In this document: one piece after another, positions 1-10,452 of the stretch | Numbering within the stretch: position 1 is the stretch's first letter | How the letters are laid out: the number at the start of each line of letters is the position of its first letter | Origin: Coriaria nepalensis | Lineage: Eukaryota; Streptophyta; Magnoliopsida; Cucurbitales; Coriariaceae | NCBI GenBank assembly: GCA_027186245.1 | Contig: CP114482.1 | Coordinates: 935,001-999,000 of the forward strand | Direction of reading: 5' to 3' | DNA: 64,000 nucleotides | Translations under genes and position numbers: made by a program | Notes under the pieces: model-generated | The model's database searches: none | What the model saw: the letters and a program-made list of their open reading frames with translations, nothing else | What the model was told of the DNA's origin: nothing

Positions 1-413
1 ATTTGTATGGGTGGCCGGCCAATGGCCGAGAGCGACATTGGCATCTTGATAATCGAGATACAATTTAATATCGGCTATACCTATATCTAATACGAATAGA
101 TAAGGACCTAAGTAATATACAACTCTATCTACTTATCAACAAGAGAGTCGGAGATTCTTATAGGACTCTATCTAATAAAGGCCTATGAACAAGAGAGTTG
201 AAGATCTTATAGGACTTTATCTAATAAAGGCATATGAATACTCGGCAATACACCACATACGGTGCACAATTTATTATTGTAATTATTATTAGGAACTCTC
301 CTCAAGGTTTGATCCGTTATGGATATACTGTTGGATCGGATTCGGTATCAACATTCATGTTTTTCTTTTTTCTTTCTAACTAAATTAAGTTAGCTTTCGT
401 TTTGAACATTGAC
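1..413. other. Intergenic; short tandem duplication, LTR-like tail
   Basis: No gene is seen. Positions about 138-232 hold two diverged copies of a roughly 45-bp unit (ACAAGAGAGT followed by TTATAGGACT and TATCTAATAAAGGC). The stretch around 300-353 ends in TATCAACA, which resembles the 3' end of a plant copia LTR. No primer-binding site or partner LTR was recognised, so the LTR reading is weak. Confidence 0.35.
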
Positions 414-1712
414 ATGGGTCAATCACTTGGTTGTATAATAGTAGAACAATCTAGTGTTGGAATGGGAGAACAGTTCAGAAAGTTCAGTACAGTCCTTACA
501 CCGGGGCATTGTTTGCCTTGGTGCTTCGGCTATAGGTTAGGCGGCCATATTTCCTTACGGGTTCAACAGCTTGATGTTCGATGCGGAAAAAAAAAAAAAA
601 AACCAAGGTCTTCTGTCTGTTTTTTTTTTCCTAATCTAATTTTTCCTGATCATATTTTTATTACCAAGAATTTCATATTCCCATGTAGTTTTATAGTTCA
701 TAGTTTCTTGATATTCGGATAGTGTGTTTGTGAATGTAGTTGCATTGATTCAATACTGTGCCTTGCCGAAAAAGCGGCCAATGCCTTCTACATTTACAAG
801 CTCACCAATGCCAGAGAACAGATCCAATCCTATGTTTTTGATGGTTTGTTTCTTATCTTGTCTTTTCATTTACGTCTCAAAATTATTTATATATCAAGAA
901 GATAAATAACTAAAGGAGAAAAATGTTCACATGGTTCGAAACTATGATCGAATATGTAGATTCATGTTAGATTATGTTACTTAATTTGCTGCTAATATTT
1001 TGCAGTTATAAGGGGAAGTGTCCCTAAATTGGATTTAGTTGCTGTTTTCGAGCAGAATAATGACATAGCCAGAGCTGTAGAACAGGAGCTTGAAAAGGTT
1101 GATTACAAAGAAAGAAATCTCTCGTTTCTTACTGATACATAATACTTACATTCCTTAAATAATTTCTCAGGCGATGTCTCCTTACGGTTACGAAATCGTC
1201 CAGACCCTCATGGTCGAAATAGAGCCAGATGTTCATGTCAAAAGAGCAATGAATGAAATAAATGCAGGTAAATTGAACATTGAATTAAACTTCAAATTAT
1301 AAAAGAAAATGACAACTATTGCATATTCTTCACCGTCAATTACATAAACAGTGGCTAGGCAGAGGTTAGCAGCGAAAGAGAAAGCAGAAGCGGAAAGAAT
1401 ACTCCAAATGAAACGGGCGAAGGGGATGCAGATTCAAAGTACTTGTCCGGGCTCGGAATAGCCCGACAAAGACAGGCCATTGTTGACGGGCTTAGAGAGA
1501 GTGTGCTTGCCTTTTCCGAGAATGTTCCAGGTACAACATCCAAGGCTGTAATGGACATGATACTTGACCCTCAGTACTTCGATACTATCAAGGAGATTGG
1601 TGCATCTTCTAAGTCTACCTCGGTTTTTCTCCCACATGGACCCAGTGCGATTGGAGACATTGCTTTGCAGATTCGAGAGGGGTTTCTTCAGGCCAGTTCG
1701 ATCCAACATTGA
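414..1712 (+). pseudogene. HIR (band 7/SPFH) gene copy, probably a pseudogene
   Basis: This five-exon copy of a hypersensitive-induced-reaction protein runs in the same exon order as the intact gene at 2037-3256. It begins with MGQSLGC, keeping the glycine and cysteine used for myristoylation and palmitoylation. Exon remnants lie at about 414-590, 721-841, 1006-1096, 1171-1266 and 1352-1712. It is damaged. The end of exon 1 runs into a 16-A tract in place of the usual CETKTK codons. Exon 2 needs a one-base correction near 765 to give the LAEKAANAFY segment. Exon 5 needs another near 1420 to join KRA to the [12 protein letters not shown] segment. The last 90 codons are intact, ending in ASSIQH. 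Assembly error in homopolymers could explain part of this, but two frameshifts plus the lost exon 1 end make a decayed duplicate more likely. Compared with the intact neighbour it is inverted, so the two are convergent. Confidence 0.75.
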
Positions 1713-2036
1713 CGGAGAATGATACATGTTGTCCCTGATTAATTTCTTTTATTGAAATTTAGGCTTCTGTTGCTTCACTACGATTTTCTAGCTCAAACTT
1801 CCGACATTTATAGTTTACTTCGGAAAAGATCAAAATACAGTTTTCAAAATGACAGTTTCACACAAATGGCGATTTAAACCTTATTCTTCATATAAGTAGA
1901 CATCAACATACTTCAACCCATTGTCTTAAAACCTTTTCAAGTTTTAAGGGAAAAAAGGTAAATGCATACTTGTTCTGCACACAAATTTTAACACTTCACA
2001 CTGTATACACGTACATATATATATATATATATGAGT
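1713..2036. other. Short intergenic gap between convergent HIR copies
   Basis: No gene. It presumably holds the 3' UTRs of the two convergent HIR copies. An (AT)n run sits at about 2013-2031, just beyond the stop codon of the intact gene. Confidence 0.5.
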
Positions 2037-3256
2037 CTAAGAGTTTATGCTATGAGTCGATTGCAGCAGCCCGTCTCGGATTTGGGTGGCGATATCATTA
2101 ACGGCACCAGGACCATGAGGGATGAAGACAGCAGATGATTTAGAGGAAGCTCCAATTTCCTTCATGGTGTCAAAATACTGAGTTATAAGCACCATATCCA
2201 ATACATCTTTAGCTGAAGTCCCCGGCACGTTGACTGAGAAACCGAGCACACTGTCTCTCAAACCATCCACTATTGCTTGCCGCTGACGAGCAATCCCAAC
2301 TCCGGATAGATATTTAGCTTCGGCTTCTCCCTCAGCTCGCTTCACTTGCACTATTTTCTCTGCTTCGGCCTTCTCATTGGCAGCAACTCTTAGTCTTGCC
2401 GCTTTTAGAAAAGGGGGGGGGGGGGGGGGAAAGGCAGCCAGTCAACATACTTGTTTAATCAAGCTGTATTAGTAATTTTCATAAAGAAGAATATTAGACA
2501 TGAAGTCTTTTACCGGCATTGATTTCGTTCATGGCTCGTTTGACATGTTCGTCCGGAACTATATCGACAATGAGTGTTTGGACAATCTCATATCCGTAAG
2601 CAGACATAGCCTGTACAATCAGTTTGACTAAGTAATTCATATGGGCTTGAAGAAATAGTTAACAAAATGATTATTGATCATCACCTTCTCGAGTTCATCT
2701 TCAACAGCTTTTGCAATATCACTCTTCTGCTCGAACACATCGTCCAGAAGCAGCTTCGGAACACTTGCTCTAATCACTACAACAACATCAAGGAAACTAA
2801 ATTGACTTCAACTATTCAATACTAAAGATATCTTAGACCTTTTTCTTAATTTAGATACAACTTACCATCAAAAACATAGGCTTGGATCTGGGATTTAGTG
2901 TTAGTAAGTTTGTAGAAAGCATCACTCGCCTTGTCGGAAATCGCATGATATTGAACGGATGCAACCACATTCACGAAAACATTGTCCTAAACAGAAACAA
3001 ATATGTTGGTATCTAAGAATTACAGATTGACCCACTAGGGTTTGAAGAAGAGAGAATTACAAGTTACCTTAGTTTTGGTCTCACAGCGAACATCAAGTTG
3101 CTGCAGGCGAAGGGTGAGATGGCCGGCAACTTGGCTTCCGAAACACCAAGGAACACAGTGCAGTCCCGGCTCAAGCACATCGTTAAACTTTCCGAACCTC
3201 TCCTTAATCACCACCGTTGATTGGTCCACTTTCACACAGCCTAATAAGTTTCCCAT
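2037..3256 (-). CDS. Hypersensitive-induced reaction protein (HIR), intact
   Basis: Five exons on the minus strand (3256-3068, 2986-2866, 2776-2685, 2610-2514, 2401-2037) join in frame to 287 residues, the usual HIR length. HIR proteins are plant SPFH/band 7/prohibitin-domain scaffolds of plasma-membrane microdomains. They oligomerise, associate with NB-LRR receptors and promote hypersensitive cell death. The start MGNLLGC is diagnostic: Gly2 for myristoylation and Cys7 for palmitoylation take the place of a transmembrane segment. The SPFH core follows ([49 protein letters not shown]), then the heptad-rich [24 protein letters not shown] region and the conserved tail with [20 protein letters not shown]. 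Every exon junction has GT-AG ends. The intron before exon 5 carries an unusual G17 run at 2413-2429 (C17 on the sense strand), a few bases before the acceptor. Broken copies lie on either side. This is the only HIR copy here that can encode a full protein. Confidence 0.95.
2413..2429. repeat. Homopolymer G17 (C17 on the sense strand)
   Basis: Seventeen consecutive G in the last intron of the intact HIR gene, about 11 bases upstream of the exon 5 acceptor on the minus strand. In the transcript it forms the polypyrimidine tract. Length is likely to vary between individuals and to be error-prone in assembly. Confidence 0.9.
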
Positions 3257-3879
3257 TTCTAGAGAGAGAGAGAGAGAGGAGATATTAAGAAATTGAGGAG
3301 GCAGAAGTTTTATAGAAGAGCGTTGGGGATTGAGCTCTTCTAGTCTTTACAATTGGCAAAACGTGAACTACAACGAAACTTAATATGTTATTGAATTGAA
3401 TACTTTAATAAAAACAAATCTTAAGATAAGATGGAACCTGGAGGAAACAACCTCGAAATTCTTATGTCCAGATTTTTACGAGTATCTTCTGAGAAATTCT
3501 TATCCGTTGACCGTTTATAGACCTGTAATTTATTGTCAGAGTAAATACTCTGGACAGAGACGAATTAAGCTATGTCGTCATTTAACATCTATTTATCATA
3601 TTTATTATTTTCTTAATGAGCCGAAGACTAAAAACAATGATGCTGTCACTTTATCACAGCCACACGCCAAAAAAAAAAAGTCAACCGGATATTTGAGCAA
3701 GTGGAAAGTTGGAAAATGGTTTGTCTGAAAATCTGTTTTCCTTATGTCATTCGATCTGTCTGATCTAATGCTTTCTGCCCATGACAATACATTCGGTATT
3801 CAGCGGGGGATTCAGAAAATTAGTATCGTGGAAGTAGATTATACCATAAATTTAGAGAATATTGGAATTAATTAATGAT
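3257..3879. other. Intergenic region between head-to-head HIR copies
   Basis: Roughly 620 bp separate the start of the intact HIR gene from the 5'-truncated copy that begins near 3880. A GA-repeat (3261-3279) lies in the likely 5' UTR of the intact gene, shown as GAGA on the plus strand. No gene is recognisable. The two ORFs here have no family features. Confidence 0.5.
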
Positions 3880-4875
3880 AAATATCTATTCGGAGTGGAA
3901 CAATCATCGGTCATGATTAAGGAGATGTTCGGAAAGTTTAACGACGTCCTTGAGCCGGGGCTGAACTGTGTTCCTTGGTGTTTTGGAAGCCAAGTTGCTG
4001 CCCATCTCACCCTTCGCTTGCAACAACTAGATGTTCGTTGTGAGACAAAACTGAGGTAAAATAAATATGTTTTATGCATCTCTTTGAATTTCTTTTTTCC
4101 TGGTTCCTAAGTTCATGTTCTTAATTTTATGGCACAGGACTATGTTTTCGTGAATGTTGTGTCATCGGTTCAGTATCGTGCGATTGCCGACAAGGCGAAT
4201 GATGCTATCTACAAACTTACTAACACCAAATCCCAGATCCAAGCCTATGTTTTTGACGGTAAGTTGGATCGTTCTTAAAGTAAATACACAATGCTCTAAT
4301 TTTCTTGAAATATTGAGTACCTAAAGCCAGTTTAATTTCTGTAATGTTGTTGTAGTGATTAGAACAAGTCTTCTGCACTTGGACGGTTTGTGCAGAAGAG
4401 TGATATTGTCAAAGCTGTTGAAGATGAACTCGAAAAGGTGATGATCAGTGACTAAGTTAATTAATTATATCTTGAAGCCCATATGAATTTAGTCAATCAA
4501 TCAACTAATGAAATTAATAATGTAGTCTATGTCTGGTTACGGATACGGGATTGTTCAGACACTCATCGTCGATATAGTACCGGACGAACGTGTCAAGTGA
4601 GCCATAAATGAAATCAATGCCGTTAAAAAAGAACTCCATATCTAATTATCTCCCTTTTTAAAATTACTAATAACTTGATTAATCAGCTAAGTTAAATTGG
4701 CTCCCTGGCCTTTCACCAGCGGCTAGGCTAAGAGTGGCTGCAAATGAAAAGGCAGAAGCAGAGAAAATAGTGCAAGTGTAGCGAGCGGACGGCGAAGCTG
4801 AAGCCAAATATCTAGCCGGAGTTGAGATTGCTCATCATCGGTAAGCAATAGTGGACGGTTTGAGAGACAGTGTGA
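3880..4875 (+). pseudogene. Truncated HIR pseudogene
   Basis: This is a third HIR copy, closest in wording to the intact gene ([48 protein letters not shown]). Exon remnants are at about 3888-4056, 4138-4259, 4357-4437, 4526-4620 and 4721-4875. It lacks the MGNLLGC start, because homology begins inside exon 1 at [11 protein letters not shown]. Exon 3 is frameshifted by a small deletion after IRTSL. In-frame stops occur after RVK (TGA near 4599) and after KIVQV (TAG near 4779). Homology stops abruptly near 4875 within the DGLRDSV segment, about 88 bp from the VDAC stop codon, so the last third of the gene is missing. It cannot encode an HIR protein. Confidence 0.9.
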
Positions 4876-4963
4876 AAACCAAAAGAACGTAAGAAAATCA
4901 TCAGCCTGAAAAAGACAACAACACTTATGCTCTTCGCCCCTATTTTTAAAATCTGCTCTCCCC

Positions 4964-6685
4964 TCATGGCTTGAGAGCCAAAGCAAGTCCGACCTTTGCA
5001 CTCTTGTCAATGGCTTTAGCATCCACCTCTCCAGAAATTGTGAGAAAGGATTTTGGACGCCATTCATGTTGAATGAGGGCAGTAGCTTTTCCGGAATTGT
5101 TCACCCTTGCCTTGACTGCGGTCAATGGATCGAGTGCGTGCTGGGACCCAACAGTGATTGTGTTCTCGTTGGTCGAAAAGCTATGAGAAACCTCTGCACC
5201 AACAGCTGTGCTTGACAATGGATTTACAGTATGGTAGTATGATGCACTCAAAGAATCACCTTTGTCATTCCTAAACATCAATGGAAATATTTTCCTTCAG
5301 ATAAGGTCTTAACTACTAATTAAACTACACTTGCTAGACAGATTATTAATCGTTGGTACACACAATAGGACCTAGAATAAATACAGAACTGAAGGAAGGG
5401 GGCTTACAGGGTCAATGAAGCAATTAAATCTGCATTAGAGAAGCTCAATCCAGCATTGCATTTTATGAAGTTGCCACTCTTGGAATCAAATGAGAGATCG
5501 GTACCAAGTGAAAGAATATTAGTTCCAATAACACCAGAAAAGTTGATAATAGGATTTGTGGTCAACCCAACACTTGTGGTTATCCCTGCATAGTCATGTA
5601 GATACTGGAGTTCCACCTGTTTTCCATTAATATCAAAAATCAGAATGCATCTTAGACAAAGGCTTGTGTTCGAACAAGATGCAAGAAATTATTATTTACA
5701 AACTACATGCTATGAAGCTTACCTTACCAGACCTCTGATTGGGAACTCTGAAGTTAAATACTGTTTTCAGTCCGGGAGCAGGTTCATCAACAGTAATGGT
5801 GGTGAAAAGCTGATAAATACACATATTTTCAGTAAATTAGATGAACCATAAGATAAATAAGTATTCAAATTAACCGGCTGCATTACCGTCAAACTTCTAG
5901 CTTACTCTATCTAATGAAACTGTCCTCGATCCTTCAAATTTAAGTTTCCAGACGAACAGTAGCACAAGCCATAGGAGATTCAACGACTGATTATATAACT
6001 TTTAAAAGAACTAATTGTAATACTATATGAAACAGTAGGTATATGAATAATATAAGAAGGATTAATTTAAGCTAGGAAAATAAAGTTCAAGCTTCCCTGC
6101 ATCACGGATCATCTATAAGCATGTGACTTGAAATCCAAAAATGGATGAAGTGAAGCAGTGCGAGTGGAAATTCTAAATATCAAAGAGAGGAAAGCTAAAG
6201 CCGAAGAATTCGACTTACATTGGAGTTCGAGTCAACTTTGATATCAGTAGTAATGTTTCTATTCTTCAGCTGAGTATTAACATCAGCCAGTAACAGATCA
6301 CCTTTCTTCGTTCCTGATGACGTGATAGCCTGCATTTTTTTTTTTTTTGATAGAGCTCATAATCTTGCAATAATTTGTTCATCAACATACATCATAATCA
6401 TAAACCCTAGCTTAGATAAATGAATCTATAGAAGAAGGCGGATAACGCACTACTCCAGACGGCGAGTAGGTGGTGATGGTGAATTTGTGGTCGCTCTGGT
6501 AATCATTGTAAAGAAGATCTTCCAAAAAGAAAAATAGCATCAAATTTCCATAGATAAACAACAATACCACTAAAAAATAATAAATTAATTAACACAAAAA
6601 AAAAGCAAGAGCAAGAGAGAGAGAGCGAGAGATTACCTCTGGCTTTCTTGCCGATATCAGAATACAGTCCAGGTCCCTTGGCCAT
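4964..6685 (-). CDS. VDAC: Voltage-dependent anion channel (mitochondrial porin)
   Basis: Six minus-strand exons (6685-6637, 6518-6451, 6329-6219, 5809-5723, 5616-5408, 5270-4964) join in frame to 276 residues, exactly the usual plant VDAC length. VDAC forms the 19-strand beta barrel of the mitochondrial outer membrane, passing metabolites such as ATP and ADP. It is also found in plastids and peroxisomes in plants. The N-terminus [20 protein letters not shown] is the conserved helix that lies inside the pore. The rest is the expected alternating beta-strand pattern, with typical plant segments ([69 protein letters not shown]). No transit peptide is expected or seen. A longer upstream reading frame in phase with exon 1 looks like UTR, and the MAKGPG start is the family start. 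The 3' end faces the broken HIR copy. Which VDAC isoform this is cannot be settled here. Confidence 0.96.
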
Positions 6686-7289
6686 GCTTGCTTGACAGAT
6701 GAAGATTGCGAGGGAGATGAAGAAGAAGGTGAACCTTTGTTCTCTCAAGCTCTAAGAAGGTGAAAATGGCAGACTGAAGGAATTTGTAGACGGTTTCAAC
6801 AAGCCTATATTTTTCCTTGGATAAAAATCTAGAATATTATAAAATCCTTGGACCGTTGGATCCAATTACTTAACAGATTCTATCAGTTTCAGCCGTTGAT
6901 TTATGTTTTTATAATCACTAGTTTTATTTATTTTTGCAGACTTTTTTTTTTTTTTTAATGGTGATTGAAACGCCGGTTAACCGCTCGTTTCCTTGTGGCG
7001 CCAACCCGCAAGAGATGGCGTCTGTGGATAACAGTCAAGTGTTGCACGTGCGACGAGTGAACTACAGTCCATTCTCCACAAGAGATCGGAACTTGAAAAA
7101 AATAGGATTGATACCCTGAACTATAATGAAATTAGGATTGATACCCAGAACTATAAGAATTAAAATATATACCCTGAACTATAATGAAATTAGGATTTAA
7201 AACCCTAATAAATTTTTTTTTTTGGGTAGTGCCTCCAAATGCGTACAGCTAAGTCGCGTGTCTTTTGTAGTGTTCTTACATGTTCAGAT
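6686..7289. other. Upstream region of VDAC; degenerate ACCCTGAACTATAA repeats
   Basis: Holds the VDAC 5' UTR and promoter and no gene. At about 7108-7200 the phrase ATACCCTGAACTATAATG AA-type unit occurs three times at 30-45 bp spacing, each followed by an AAATTAGGATT-like tail. Such units are typical of plant non-coding mobile-element debris. Confidence 0.45.
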
Positions 7290-7919
7290 TCTATCCAAAC
7301 TAAATCCCTTCACCATTTGCAATGTGAACTTGAGCCCCACTCCCGTCAATGGTCTTGTAGGGTGTCAACATAAGCTATCCCTTCAATTTGATGTTCATGT
7401 CTTGCTTGAATATGATCCAAAGTAGTTTTGGTTGGAGGCAGGCATATCAGAGAGTACTGGGTTTAGGCTCCACCATGTCGTTATCTGATGGATCAGTTAC
7501 CATATAGATTTCACCAGCTGCGCCTCCAGTAGTCCCACGTCCAAAACCCATTACGCACAACGCAAGCTTCTTTCGATTAGCCACCCAATGTGGGTCGCAT
7601 CTCCAACATTTATCGATTGGATTAGATGCCATGCAACCCCCGGTACTCCCTAGATTCCTTGCTATGTGTGTGAGATGCGTGCCCTGCATCCTCCTGCATG
7701 CATTCAATTAAGACTTCATTAAACCCATCAAAATGCATGCAACATACTTTTGTAAACAAAAGCAGAAATGAAAGAAAAATTGTGGATAACGATGAATCCA
7801 TACTATTTACCTGTGAGCATGTAAGTTGAAGTGGTCGATTTGCTTCAAAGGGTTAGGATGGGCAGCCTTACTGTTAGCCTCCCTGGTCGCAGGCCCGCAA
7901 GCATTCTATCATGCCAGTA
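7290..7919 (-). pseudogene. Pectate lyase fragment A (pseudogene)
   Basis: This inverted partial copy of the pectate lyase gene at 10453-11854 contains the end of exon 1 (7919 to about 7812), the intron, and the first part of exon 2 (about 7693 down to 7290). Exon 2 reads [20 protein letters not shown], then [40 protein letters not shown]. Beyond the PKPSTL codons it continues as recognisable nucleotide homology with frame breaks, down to the segment matching KTIDGRGAKVHIANG. Exon 1 carries a frame disruption at the codons matching AAREATNKAA. The catalytic beta-helix core and the whole C-terminus are absent. The exon 1 side ends precisely against a GP210-like fragment running the other way, so a rearrangement breakpoint lies near 7919. 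Confidence 0.85.
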
Positions 7920-7921
7920 TG

Positions 7922-9690
7922 TTGTTAAGAACATGCTCTTGTTAAAGATGGAGTTCTTATGCAACAGGCATCCGGCAGCCACAGAAGTTTATACAGAGTC
8001 TTGTGTCAAGCACAGGGAACCTTTGTAAGTCTACGACTTAGTTTGTATGTTATATGGTTTCTGATTTATTTATGATAGCCCCAGATCTAATGCTGTATCA
8101 TCCGTATTTGTTGCAAAATGTCTCAGAAACTTGTGTTCAAGCGTGGAAATATGGTCGGAGACGACCATCCTCTGCCTGAAATAGCTGAAGTTTCATTGTC
8201 AGTTATCTGTAGCATCCCAACCTCAATTGCTATAATAGCCGACGAATCTGGTAAAAATGGTTTACGTTAATTCTGTTACATAAGTTTAAAATTCATTGTC
8301 TTGCCTCAAGACTGTTTTTTCTTGTTTGTTGTTGAAACAATGAGCCTCTTCATTGAAACTCAACTGAACAGAATTTGTTCTTGCTGTAAAAACAGAATGC
8401 TCCATTCATTGAAGAATTACAAGGAGATTTTAAGAAGAAAATGAAATGATTACAAGTGCTCTTACACCCATACTTAAATCTGAAACAAGTAAGCTAAAAG
8501 TACTAAAAAACAACCACTATTAAGGCTAATTAAAGTTTAGCAAAAAGCATGAACAAATGCAGCCTCAAAGTGAGGCAAAGATGCAGAGTACACTGCATAT
8601 GCGGCTTTACTGTCAAAAGGGCAATTCTGTCCAAAATGAGTTCCAATCATTTCCAGAACTTGAAACCAGCTTCCACACGTGAATAAACACATATCAAACT
8701 TGTTTGAAGGATCAGATTGCATATATAATTCAAATTTACTCTCTGACTTGTGATGCAAGAAAACCAGAAGATGAATTGAAGTAGTGTGCTGCAATGAGGG
8801 ATAACTTGAGCTAGGATGATCCGATTGAGGTGATTCTAATTGCTACAGGTTTTTATGGATGAGAACTAACTTCTGGTATATGAGTAAACGCCTTCTGAAT
8901 AGAAAATCCAAAAGTCAACTCTGAGATTAGTTCTTCACAAACCAAGCATAATTCTCTAACATTGATGTCATACGGACTGATATCCAAGGTGACCGCAGTT
9001 CAGGACGAATTCAAGTGACTCCTGATACTATGGGCAATGGGATGATTATACGAATCGCTGCAGTTGGCATTAGCAATTCTGGAGAAGCCTTCGCAAATTC
9101 GTCTTTCCTTTCTTTGAGGTGGGAACAGAGCCATTGCAATGGGTTAGCATTTGGGATGATGGTCGTGATTCAGAGAGGTCTAAGTTCAGCTGGGAAAGGT
9201 TCTTAAGCCTGCGAAATGAATCAGGCTTGGTAATGCTTAAATATCAGTATCTTTATTATGATTTCAATGATACGATGGTCCATTCAGTGTGGAGCATTTG
9301 TTTCATGGTTAAGCCATCGGTAGCTCTGCCGATTCATTTGACAAGTATTGAAATATTTTTGGTGATGGGATTCATTTTTGTAGCTCTGCCGAAGCCATTG
9401 GTTTCAAAGTAACAACAATAATCTCTATCCCAGTTATGTAAATATCAATATAGAGTTTACCTGAGATGTTGAATGCTTTCTTCTCAGTGCATTGTTCGTG
9501 CCACAGTTTCCGGTTTTCTTGATACAATTAGTGAGAGTTATTCGGCTCTGCTGTCTGAAGTTCCGACGAATGATCTCACTGATGCAATATGATTGCAGGT
9601 ATGGAGCTTGAGTTTGACTAATATTTCACTTCTGGTTTCTACTCTAAGAGTTGACTCTGGAGTTCAATTTGCTAGCATTTGAACAAGTTA
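7922..9690 (+). pseudogene. Fragments of a nuclear pore GP210-like gene (pseudogene)
   Basis: Dispersed plus-strand coding remnants read like plant nuclear pore membrane glycoprotein GP210, in family order. About 7922-8025 matches VKDGVL then SHRSLYRVLCQ (frame broken). 8113-8255 reads LVFKRGNMVGDDHPLPEIAE followed by VSLSVICSIPTSIAIIADES. 8950-9200 reads GRIQVTPDTMGNGMIIRIAA, then VGISNSGEAFANSSFLSLRW and FWDDGRD. 9185-9230 reads SWERFLSLRNESGL. 9485-9600 reads CIVRATVSGFLDT and LTDAI. 9635-9680 reads VSTLRVDSG. Stops and frameshifts separate the pieces. The family assignment rests on my recollection of plant GP210 sequences and should be checked by a database search. The full protein is about 1,900 residues, so only a small slice is present. 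The 690-bp gap at 8260-8945 may be an old intron. Confidence 0.6.
8537..8794 (-). other. Unassigned ORF inside the GP210-like remnant
   Basis: An 85-codon minus-strand reading frame has a protein-like composition with several Cys, Trp and Phe residues (for example KFDMCLFTCGSWFQVLEMIG and CPFDSKAAYAVYSASLPHFE). I do not recognise a family. It lies in what looks like an intron of the GP210-like remnant and has no clear promoter or neighbouring exons. It could be a displaced exon of another gene or chance. Confidence 0.25.
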
Positions 9691-9855
9691 TATCTTGTTC
9701 CCGGATCACTTCTGAATATTATGCTTTACGGTGGCCCTGAACAGTGGGACAAGGGAGTTGATTTTGTTGAAACTGCAGAAATTTTGAATCAAGAACATAC
9801 TCTTGTTAAAGATGGAGTTCTCCAATTTCACATTTCATGTGGAAGGGGATAGTAG
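9691..9855 (+). pseudogene. Second, out-of-order GP210-like fragment
   Basis: Reads LVPGSLLNIMLYGGPEQWDK, then GVDFVETAEILNQEHTLVKD and GVL in an open frame. In the family this segment precedes the RGNMVGDDHPLPE segment, yet here it lies downstream of the later SGEAF and LTDAI segments. Its last 35 bases (AAGAACATACTCTTGTTAAA and following) are nearly repeated at 7922-7955, where the first fragment begins. The remnant is therefore a partial tandem duplication or a permuted copy. No full-length gene can be built from it. Confidence 0.6.
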
Positions 9856-10452
9856 ATCCTACTACCATTTAACGTGTGGCTACCACTGCCCCTCTTACAT
9901 AAGTTGTATGAGCCGGATTTTTAGTGTAATTTCTCGAAAAAATCTGTTATAGCATCATTTTGTAATTGATTTTTCTAGTCATGTTCAATAAGATGAGAAA
10001 GATGCTCCACATGATTGATGAGTGGTACAGAGATTTTATAGCGGAACTGGCATTCCTCTTTCAACAAGCCCACCTGTTACAATAAGAATATGTACATACC
10101 TGAATTGCCTACCAACCGAAGAATAGTTACTACAGAATCGGACAGATAAAATCATAGTCATACTTCCCCATTTTCTTCGCATTTCCAATTGAACAATTCC
10201 AATTTGAATAGCACCCTAAATTAAGCTACTCATTAACCCTTTAAATACGAGATCTTCTTGCCAATCTAAAACTCAATTACCTCCCGTTCATTACCTTAAT
10301 AATTTGGTACGGCGAGGCCTGAAATAAATTAAGTACAGTTTGAGAGGTATTTTGCCTTCTCGGCCTTGACCACCGGGAATTTGATCGGAAGGTTAATCGA
10401 AAAAAGAATAAAAAAAGAAGAAAAAAAAGAAAAAAAAAAAAGAAGAACAGAA
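9856..10452. other. Promoter-proximal region of the pectate lyase gene
   Basis: No gene seen. The segment around 10292-10322 (TACCTTAATAATTTGGTACG and following) recurs inverted at 13747-13775, showing that the promoter region was included in the inverted duplication. A purine-rich AAGAAAAAAAG run lies immediately before the start codon. Confidence 0.5.

Noticed and set aside
300..360. Possible 3' end of a copia LTR (ends TATCAACA)
   Set aside because: No primer-binding site, partner LTR or internal protein could be found, so it is not called as a mobile element.
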